From positions 372,001 to 436,000 of the forward strand of contig WUJK01000017.1 in the NCBI GenBank assembly GCA_011317545.1: a stretch of DNA of 64,000 nucleotides, read 5' to 3'. The notes under the pieces are model-generated. The model did not search any database, had not been told where the DNA came from, and worked only from the letters and a program-made list of their open reading frames with translations. Origin of the DNA: Coniella vitis (lineage: Eukaryota; Ascomycota; Sordariomycetes; Diaporthales; Schizoparmaceae). This document shows, piece by piece, positions 56,369 to 64,000 of the stretch (position 1 is its first letter; each line of letters opens with the position of its first letter). The translations under genes were made by a program, and so were the position numbers.

Positions 56369-56751
56369 TGCGCGTGTGTTTGTGAGTGGGCGGGTGGCTG
56401 TGCGTGTGGTTGTGAACTTGTCTCTTGCCTGGTGGAGTGTCGGTCTGCTTCGATTATTTGCGTATGATTGCTATTATGAGATACCCTAGAGCGTTTTGGA
56501 TTTATAATACAATTTTTGGACCTTGAACTTGGGAATTGGTCTTAGTTTGGTTCTATGAGTAGTTGGCCTGACGTATCTACTGTATTCGGTCCGGAAATTG
56601 CAAGCCATATATCGATGCCTCTATTACGACTGATTCATAAAAACTGACACGGGCCTTCAACTACTCGTCCACGCTTCCAGTGGCATGCCGTCCGCTGCAG
56701 TTTCGATAACATCGCGCTTCTTGAGATCTAACACCATCCCAGGCCGTCTTC
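56369..56751. other. Short convergent intergenic region
   Basis: 383 bp between the facing 3' ends of the chelatase-like gene and TFA1. Nothing is seen in it besides 3' UTR-like sequence. Confidence 0.65.
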
Positions 56752-58319
56752 TTAAACATCTTCAAATTCCAACCCTTCCTCTTCATCATCGTCGTCATCA
56801 TCAGCTGGAGGTGCAGGCGCAGCAGCCGCTACAGGCGCAGGAGCCGTCTCCTCAACTTTGATCTTCTTGACCGGCCTGTCGTCATCATTACCAGCCCCAT
56901 CAGCCCCGGGACTCTCGCGTTTCAGCGTAGTAGAGATGCCACTGTTCCCGTTGACTAGAGGTTCGTTCTTGATCGGCACGCTCGATTGGCGGAGGGGCGA
57001 CGGTGCAGGCTTAATCGTTGTTAACCCTTGGTTGTTAGCGGCCGCAGCAGATCCAACTCCGGGGGTCCCAACAACAACAGGCGGCGTGGCAACAACGTCT
57101 TCAAACTCATCTTCCTCGTCCTCTTCATCCTCCGACTCTTCTTCCTTTTTCAGCGCTGCAGCTGCAGCCATGGCTTCTTGCTCGCGTTTCAGATCTTCCA
57201 TGTAGCTGCTCAATTCTTGCGCTTCCTTGGCATCCAACCCTTGCTTCTTACTGTCCGTTTGCTTTTCAGGCTCCGTCTTGACCACCGGCTCGCCCGTCGG
57301 CGTGGCGGAAAACGACTCGCCGCTGACGGTGCTGTTGGCCATCCAGGCCGGGAGAGCGTTCTGCAGCGCAATCTTCTCCTTGCGCATGCGCTCCGCCTCC
57401 ACCTCTTCCTCGGTAGGTCCCTCCGATGTCGAGATTTTGATGTCAATCTTCTTCGGCCCTGTATCTGCCAATCCCTTCACGCTCGTCGGCTTGACAGGGT
57501 CGACGACCGTGGCCTTGGCGACTTGGTGCTGCTCGTCTCTGTCGACAGGCAGCGCACTCTGTATGGCGTATTCAAAATTGTTGTCAGGCACGACGACGCT
57601 ATCTATCCGCAGCAGCAGGTCGGTAATGAATTTGAACTGGTTGTTGAGCCTCGTGACTTTTTCGTGGCCTGCTGAGGTGCGGTCGACCTCGTGGTTGAGC
57701 ACGCTCCCGCAGCGCTCGCACACGAAGCCCCTTTTGCCGACGCTGTTGAGGACGTCCAGCTGGGTGTAGTCTGCTTTGCACCGTGGACACACGTACTCTC
57801 TGCGCTCGCTCGCGGGGATGGTGGGCACCTGCATGTCTTTACCCATTTTGTAGACTCTCCACTTGATTGCGTCAATGGTTTGCCGGTAGTCAATGTAGTA
57901 GTAGGTGCGGTTGCTCGGACGAACCGCGCCTTCTTTCAACTCTTGTCGCACATGTCTGCAGGCTCTCGGGTTAGCCCCTGTACATGCGCCCAAGATACAC
58001 ACAAGATGAGCCTCGTCCAAGAGAGCACATACATATGCAGGAATCGCTCCTGTTGCAACTTGTAGCAGAGTTTGTGTAGATCCTTCATGGCCGTGATGTT
58101 CAAGAGGTAGCCAAGATCGTCATCACGTAACCTGAGCCCCAAACACACACACACACACACACGTCAGCATATCGCATGACATTTCTTGGACACATCAGGG
58201 AGGACGAACGCTCCGTGAATGACCAGGGCATCCACAATCAGGACAAAGCGGACATCGTAAGGTGGGAGGCTGTAGAATGCGCGAGCGCATGAGCGCACGA
58301 GCTGCTTGGCGAGGTCCAT
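56752..58319 (-). CDS. TFA1: TFIIE alpha subunit (general transcription factor)
   Basis: The large subunit of TFIIE, which recruits and regulates TFIIH at RNA polymerase II promoters. It gives 470 aa from exons 58319-58210, 58131-58033 and 57955-56752. Exon 1 with exon 2 rebuilds the winged-helix domain VLIVDALVIHGALRDDDLGY through FLHIHVRQELKEG. The zinc ribbon has Cys126 and Cys129 (CPRC) and Cys149 and Cys152 (CERC). The C-terminal half is Lys/Glu/Ala-rich and ends in an acidic tail (DDDDDDEEEGLEFEDV), as in other TFIIE alpha chains. Intron 1 has a weak donor, GTTCGT, and a (TG)n tract between branch point and acceptor. The start is chosen at MDLAKQLVR because this fits the family; an in-frame upstream ATG at about 58466 would add Ser/Thr/Pro-rich sequence. 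Confidence 0.93.
58132..58209 (-). other. TFA1 intron 1 with a (TG)n tract beside the acceptor
   Basis: A 78-nt intron. In transcript orientation it reads GTTCGT at the donor, a GCTGAC branch-like motif near 58163-58170, then about ten TG units, and finally TTTGGGGCTCAG. The tandem repeat thus takes the place of the usual polypyrimidine tract. Confidence 0.75.
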
Positions 58320-59645
58320 GTCGACAGGGGCGCAATCAAATGCGCAGGGGCGCAAGAGGCTGTCGTGTTTCGACGCGGGTGTCGGAGACTGAGTATCGTA
58401 ACAGCAGAACGTGCGTACAGGAACGTAGGTGGGGGAGATTGGGTCTATGGCAATGGTTAGTTGCATGTGTACTCGAGCGAGTTCTTTTGTATCCGGACCG
58501 GCAAGGGCTTAGGGCCGGCCAAAGTAGGGCGCGGGATGAGGGGTGCGAACCTCTAGTATGTCACTGGCGCGGAGAGCCTGGGACAGTTGCTGCAGGATTC
58601 CGGTGGCCGAGGCGGCGTGCACAGTGGGATGAGGACCAGGATGAGTTGCTTCGAAGCAGCAGTGACGGAGCTGCCAGGTCGAAGTCAAAGTTGTCGCAGA
58701 ATCATGACGGTTGGTGGAAGGAGACGCTCGGGGGCCGGAGCGCACGCGTTGCTTAGGGGCAGACGAGAGACTGCGCAGCCATGGAAGGAATTCGTGTCGT
58801 CGAGCCTCAGGAGAAACAAAGGGCAACGGAGAGGTGCAGGACGTGCAGCTGCTGAGCCGTGGCTATTGTCGCCGTGGTTGAATGGGGGGCTGAGGAACGA
58901 GAAAGTTCAAGACGGGGTGGGCAGTCTAGAATGGACGAGCAATGCTTCTACAAAGTACCACAGTATGAGCGTCAGCCCCACAGTTGCGTGACTAAGCACA
59001 TGCGCGCACTGCGCCGTTATGCACTATGTACCATGTACATGTTAGCCTGCGTCTGACATGCACATCCATGCAGCAGAACGTACTGCTAGTATACATAGTA
59101 CATAAACTACTATGTATGTATAGTAGTACTGCTACGTATATAGTACCTTCGACCCTCGATATGCTCCCAAGTGCTAGTCCATCGCTGAGTAAATGCATAT
59201 TTTGGCAAATGCAAACCCGCAAGTCTGTGGTGAGAGAAGGTGGTTTATTCCATTTTATCCCATGGGTGGTCGACGATCTTGATATTCGTGAGATTTGTCC
59301 GGAACGCAACCGAACTTGCAAGTACCTGTCTGCATCAGCAGATGCATGCTGCAGGTACCAGTCTGTCTCGTGCCGACTCCTGCCCTTTTCTGCGTCATGA
59401 TGGCGTTTGTTTGACCTGCTGTCTTTCTTGACCAATCAACGCAGCACTCTTCCGATTTTCAAAGCTCTCAAACATCCTAATCTATATACTACAGCTCAGT
59501 ATCCACAAAGTACGGTCAAGCCGTTAGTGCATGCAACCAAAACGGCCCGCAAAACCTGCAGCAGCCCTAACTAATTGTTAACTACGCCACCTATATTAGC
59601 TGTAAATTGCAACATTTGTATGCACTTAACTGTTAGTACGTTTCT
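58320..59645. other. Last GC-balanced interval before the AT-rich block
   Basis: Upstream region of TFA1 and the edge of the gene space. It contains a dense set of TAC/GTA-type palindromic sequence around 59080-59155, including one exact TACATAGTAC (59092-59101). No gene is seen. Confidence 0.55.
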
Positions 59646-59795
59646 GGGCCACCTTTCCAAGCCACCTTTCTAAGCCACCTTTCTAAGCCACCTTTCTAAG
59701 CCACCTTTCCAAGCCACCCTTCTAGCTACTTTTCTAGCTACCCTTCTAGCTACCCTTATACTTACCCTTTTACTTACTTTTCTCGCTACCTTTCT
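59646..59795. repeat. 12-13 bp minisatellite, 12 units, decaying toward the AT-rich block
   Basis: Six 13-bp units of the type AAGCCACCTTTCT are followed by six 12-bp units of the type AGCTACCCTTCT. From left to right C-to-T changes accumulate (GCCACC to GCTACC to ACTTAC), ending at the AAAT array. Confidence 0.9.
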
Positions 59796-60087
<292 letters not shown>

Positions 60088-60940
60088 AGTTATAAATATA
60101 TTATATAGATATTATTAAGATTAATATAATTTAAATTATACCTATATAATATATAATTTAGCTTTATAATATATAATACTTATTATTATTACTTTAAAAA
60201 CTAAGTATAGCTTAGTATTATTATATAAGCTTTATATAAAAGAATAAAAGAATAAAAATATTAGAGTTTAAGCTAGAAACTTGCTTACCTATTACTTAAA
60301 AGCAACGAGAACCCTGCAAAGTTAATTATATTTATAATTATAGACGAAAACTGGAATACTAAAAAGAAAAAGAAAGGAACTAAGTTTAATTTAATTTCTA
60401 AATATAACCTTATTTGGAAATATATCTTAAATACTACTAAGATCCTACTTATTAGATATTTTCTTATATCCTATTACTTTACCTATTAAAACCCTAATAT
60501 TCTAAACTTCTTTTCTAAGAGTATAAACCGATAAGAATAAGAATACTATTTATATAACGCTCTTTTCGTATTAGTTATACTAATATTACGCTAATGTAGC
60601 GAATTTTCTTAGAATCTCTAAATATAGCTATTATAACTAAATAACGCTTTTACGAAGAGGCTAAAGTAAACGTATTACTACGTTTTTAAGATATTAAATA
60701 GCGTTTATATACTAAACATATATACTTAGCGTAAGGAAATAAATCCTCCGATTATATCTACCTATTATTAGCTAATTATAAGGTTTCTTCCTCGTTTATA
60801 ATACTTTTATATAATAATTTATTACCTATAAGTAGAGCTATACCTACTCTTTCTAAACTTAATAGTTCTTTATCTATCTCTTAATCGGAAAGTACTATTA
60901 ATATTATATCTCTTACCCTTTTATATAATGCACTAAATCT
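60088..60940. other. AT-rich, RIP-like sequence, possible 5' flank or LTR of the retroelement
   Basis: Extremely AT-rich with few CA or TG dinucleotides, but no recognisable protein. An LTR would be expected here, but no TG...CA ends can be trusted after C-to-T decay. A short patch near 60285-60360 keeps CA and TG dinucleotides (for example AAGCAACGAGAACCCTGCAA) and looks less mutated. Confidence 0.5.
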
Positions 60941-61099
60941 AATATATAAAAGAACTAGTTTAATAGAATTTTAAGCCTTTAAATTTAACCTTATATATCG
61001 ATTTAAGATATATAGTATTATTAATAAAGATTATAAATCTTATTATATTACCGGTTATTTAAGAGATAATATAAAACGCTATTAGATTAATTATCTTAT

Positions 61100-61400
61100 A
61101 TATTAATATAGGGAAAATAGTATTAAGGCGAAAATATCTCTACCTAATCTTTTAGAATTTCTCGAAAAATAATATTCTAATCCTAAGACTCGTATATTTA
61201 CTATATCTTCGAAGCTTTTATAACTTATATAAGGCCGAGATAAAGTAGTTACGGATTTTATATAATATTTTAATAAAATTAAATTAGATAATCTAGCTCC
61301 TTTAAAAGGACTAGCTTATATTATAGCCTTTATTACTCGGCTATACCTTAAGTTATAGATTATACTCGGCTCTTAAATAACGTTATTATATAAATAAGAG
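61100..61400 (+). pseudogene. Degenerate gag capsid-like segment
   Basis: In the common frame, a stretch resembling retrotransposon gag (LLEFLEK, then GRDKVVTDFI and YFNKIKLDNLAPLKGLAY) is readable between stop codons. Similarity is to the capsid region of Ty3/gypsy elements by pattern only. Confidence 0.6.
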
Positions 61401-61949
61401 TATATTATTAGTTTAGTATAACGATTCGAATTAATATAAAAAGATATTTAACCTTAACCTATATAAACTCCGCGAGAATATAGGATTTACTTTATATATA
61501 GGGAGTCTAGTTATATTATAACCTATTATTCTAAAAAAGCTATTAAGAATTCGCTACTTTTTATATTATTACTTAATTTATCTTTACCCCCTAAATATAA
61601 TACTAACGATTCCGCTATATTAATATATTTAACTTATAACTATAGTATTCGATATTATAATTATAACTAATAAAGCTATCGAAAAGCAACTTACCTATAA
61701 AACCTATAACGAATTTACTATATTTATAAGGAGGATAATTATACTTCTACTAAATATCCTAAAGCTTATTATCGAACTTATTAAATAATAGGCTATATTA
61801 TAATCGTATACCTAAAATTATAGTAAATTTCGAATATTACTTATAATATAGCTTCTATATAGAGTTCTAGTTAGGGATACGTTAAATAGGATTATCCTTA
61901 TTTAGTTATAAAGGCTAGTATAATTTTAAGTAAAATATTATAATTTATA

Positions 61950-62110
61950 GAAAAAGAAGCGCTTATTAACTCGGGTATAAAGGAGAACCTACTTATATAT
62001 AACTTATTCGAATAAATTCTATAACTTTATATTAGATTAAGTATTCTACTAATTATATTTAATAATATACTAATAAAAACTTTAGGTTCTATTTTATTAA
62101 ATTTATTAAT
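61950..62110 (+). pseudogene. Degenerate retroviral-type aspartic protease segment
   Basis: ALINSG at about 61959 is in the place of the ALIDSG active-site motif; the Asp codon now reads Asn, as a G-to-A change would give. It lies in the same frame as gag and RT. Confidence 0.55.
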
Positions 62111-62509
62111 TATTAATTCCTTAGGTATTACGAGAATATAGTATTATCGCTTCTCTATTATTAAAAAAGTACCTTTCCTAATTATATTAAGTTTTCCCTA
62201 GCTTATTTCTATAAATCCTTAAATTAATTAGGCTATTAAATATTAGAGATAGCTATTATATATATTTAAGTTAGTACTTATTATATCTATATAAGAAATA
62301 TACGAAGTATATATAATATTTGCTATATAAAGTATACCTATTATTCTTTTATATCTATCTAAAAAAGAAGTTAAAAAACCTATCCCTAGTTTACCTAGCG
62401 AATATATAGACTTTAAGGATATTATATATATAGATCCTAATATACCTTTACTAATATAAATAGTTTTAGATTATATTATTAATCTAGAAGAGAGCGTAAT
62501 ACCTTTATA

Positions 62510-63200
62510 GGAATCTATTTATATACTTACTACGTTAAAGCTAGAAAGTCTTAGAGAATACTTATAGAAAATATAGGCTAAAGGTTTTATTCGCTATTCT
62601 ATTAATCCTATAAGAGCTTCTATTATTTTTATATTAAAAAAGGGCGGGGAGTTACGCCTTTATATTAATTATCGTATTTTAAATAAGCTAATATATAAGA
62701 ATCGTATACCTTTACCCTTAATTTTAGAAATTCTAAACTAATTATTATATACTATTATTTATATTAAGCTTAACTTAAAAGATACTTATTACTATATATA
62801 AATTAAGGAAGATAATAAGTAAAAGACTGCTTTTTATATTAAATACGGGTATTTTAAATACCTTATTTTATTAATAGGTTTAATTAATTCTCCTATAACT
62901 TTTTAATCTTATATTAATCGAGTTCTAATTAGGCTTATTAATATTATTTATATTATCTACCTCGATAATATTTTAATTTTTAATAAGGACCCTATAATAT
63001 ATATATAAGATATTCGTAAAGTATTTAAGCGATTATATAAGTAGAAGTTATATATTAACCTTAAAAAATATAAATTTAATATATTAAAAGTTAAATTTCT
63101 AGGTTTTATTATTACTCCTAAGAGAATTAATATAAAATATAGTAGAGTTACTATTATTAAGTAATAGCCCGAGCTTATATATATTAAAGATATCTAAGTA
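62510..63200 (+). pseudogene. Degenerate reverse transcriptase domain
   Basis: RT blocks are clear: the GELRLYINYRILNKL region near 62650-62690, the IKLNLKDTYY region near 62762, and the catalytic box YLDN (62958-62969), where the second Asp of YxDD now reads Asn. LKKYKFN and VKFLGFIITP follow near 63060-63120. Several in-frame TAA/TAG codons interrupt it, so no active enzyme can be made. Confidence 0.88.
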
Positions 63201-63339
63201 TTCTTAGGTTTTACTAGTTTTTATAAGCGTTTTATTCGGAATTATTCTCGTATTACTATACCTTTAATATAGCTTTTATATAGCGAGTATATTAATACTT
63301 TTATTCTTAATTTCCGATAGCGTTTTATATTCCGAACGT

Positions 63340-63720
63340 TATATACTCGTTTTACTATTACTCTATTATTATACTATTTTAATTTTACTTTACTAATATA
63401 TATAAAAATAGATATATCTTAGTAAGCTATTAGAGCTATTTTATTATAGTTATTTAATATAGTTTAATATCTAATTACTTTTCGTTTTAAAAAGTTAACT
63501 TTAGTTAAAGCGTATTATAATATAAAAGACTAGGAACTATTTATTATTATTAATATTACGTTAAATTAGTATTAATATCTCTTATATATATAAACCCTAG
63601 TTATTATTAAAACTAATTACTTAAATTAGAGTTTTTAGGAAATAAAAAGACGGCTATTAGTAAGGTAAATATAATAGCTATAATTATTAAGTAACTATAA
63701 CTTTACTATTATTTATTAAC
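63340..63720 (+). pseudogene. Degenerate RNase H domain
   Basis: In the RT frame, a segment with LLIYIKIDIS near 63390, in place of the usual Asp-Ala-Ser motif, and further RNase H-like spacing up to about 63720. It is identified by position after RT and residual pattern. Confidence 0.6.
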
Positions 63721-64000
63721 TTAATTAATTAAATCCTATAAACGGATTATTATAGTATTCTAATTATTATAATAATATAAAAGCTAATAAGGAGCTATAT
63801 ATACCCTACGATTTTATTATATAAGTATCTAAAGACCTAATATAATTAAAACGGATTTACCGAAATAATAAACCGAGTATTAAAGAGGTATAATCTATTA
63901 TAGGATTAGTAACTTCTTATTTATAGATAAGCTATAAATATATAATCTTAGAGTATATTTTAGATAAATTAAATAGCGCTATCTCGTTATTAAATAGAGG

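Larger units (their letters stand above)
60940..64000 (+). mobile_element. RIP-decayed Ty3/gypsy-type LTR retrotransposon, 5' two-thirds, runs off the right edge
   Basis: Read on the plus strand, a degenerate polyprotein can be followed from about 60960 to the window end. Order: a gag-like segment (about 61100-61400), a possible zinc-knuckle region (about 61640-61760), an aspartic protease region (about 61950-62110), reverse transcriptase (about 62510-63200) and RNase H (about 63340-63720). Codons checked at 61125, 61959, 62511, 62958 and 63381 all share one frame, so damage is by substitutions, mostly to TAA/TAG and Ile/Asn/Tyr codons, without net indels. CA and TG are almost absent whereas CG survives, the pattern expected of CpA-directed RIP. 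The protease-RT-RNase H order, with no integrase ahead of RT, marks Ty3/gypsy rather than Ty1/copia. Integrase and the 3' LTR are outside the window. Confidence 0.85.

Overview
The window is nuclear DNA from a filamentous ascomycete (Pezizomycotina). Most genes are intron-poor or carry short spliceosomal introns of about 60-100 nt, with GTRNGY donors and CTNAY-like branch points. The proteins are single-copy eukaryotic housekeeping families. The last 4 kb is an AT-rich block with the signature of repeat-induced point mutation (RIP), a fungal process. The sequence does not fix the class; the bipartite GC-balanced/AT-rich layout is familiar from some Dothideomycetes.

From left to right I support 17 protein genes: a partial unknown gene (complement 1-515); a class II (4EHP-like) eIF4E; a small basic hypothetical protein; a Rad9/Crb2-type BRCT checkpoint mediator; a DUF4048 protein; the catalytic A subunit of the vacuolar ATPase (VMA1, eight exons); a 2OG-Fe(II) oxygenase; a proline-rich PPxY protein; a short-chain dehydrogenase; a 1429-residue GMC oxidoreductase/alpha-beta hydrolase fusion; SPB1 and CDT2, divergently transcribed; a tail-anchored heme-oxygenase-like protein; an SLC35F/Thi74-like transporter; YPT7 (Rab7); a fungal magnesium-chelatase-like protein; and TFIIE alpha (TFA1). 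Exon joins were worked out by hand from splice signals and family conservation, and all keep frame.

Beyond 59.6 kb the gene space ends. A 12-13 bp minisatellite of 12 units decays by C-to-T changes toward a (AAAT)n array of about 59 copies. This is followed by an AT-rich block nearly devoid of CA and TG dinucleotides. In it a Ty3/gypsy-type retrotransposon can still be read on the plus strand: gag, protease, reverse transcriptase and RNase H lie in one frame broken by nonsense codons, with no net frameshift at the points checked. It runs off the right edge.

The genes form no evident operon or biosynthetic cluster. Several touch common processes: DNA-damage and S-phase control (Crb2-like, Cdt2), vacuolar function (V-ATPase A, Ypt7, perhaps the Thi74-like transporter), and expression machinery (eIF4E, Spb1, TFIIE alpha). 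The observations most worth checking are the fusion enzyme with a cysteine in the hydrolase nucleophile position, the heme-oxygenase-like protein lacking the canonical aspartate, a dispersed intergenic 10-mer, MCB/E2F-like sites upstream of CDT2, a VMA1 intron that splits the yeast intein target, and the single-frame RIP-decayed gag-pol element.
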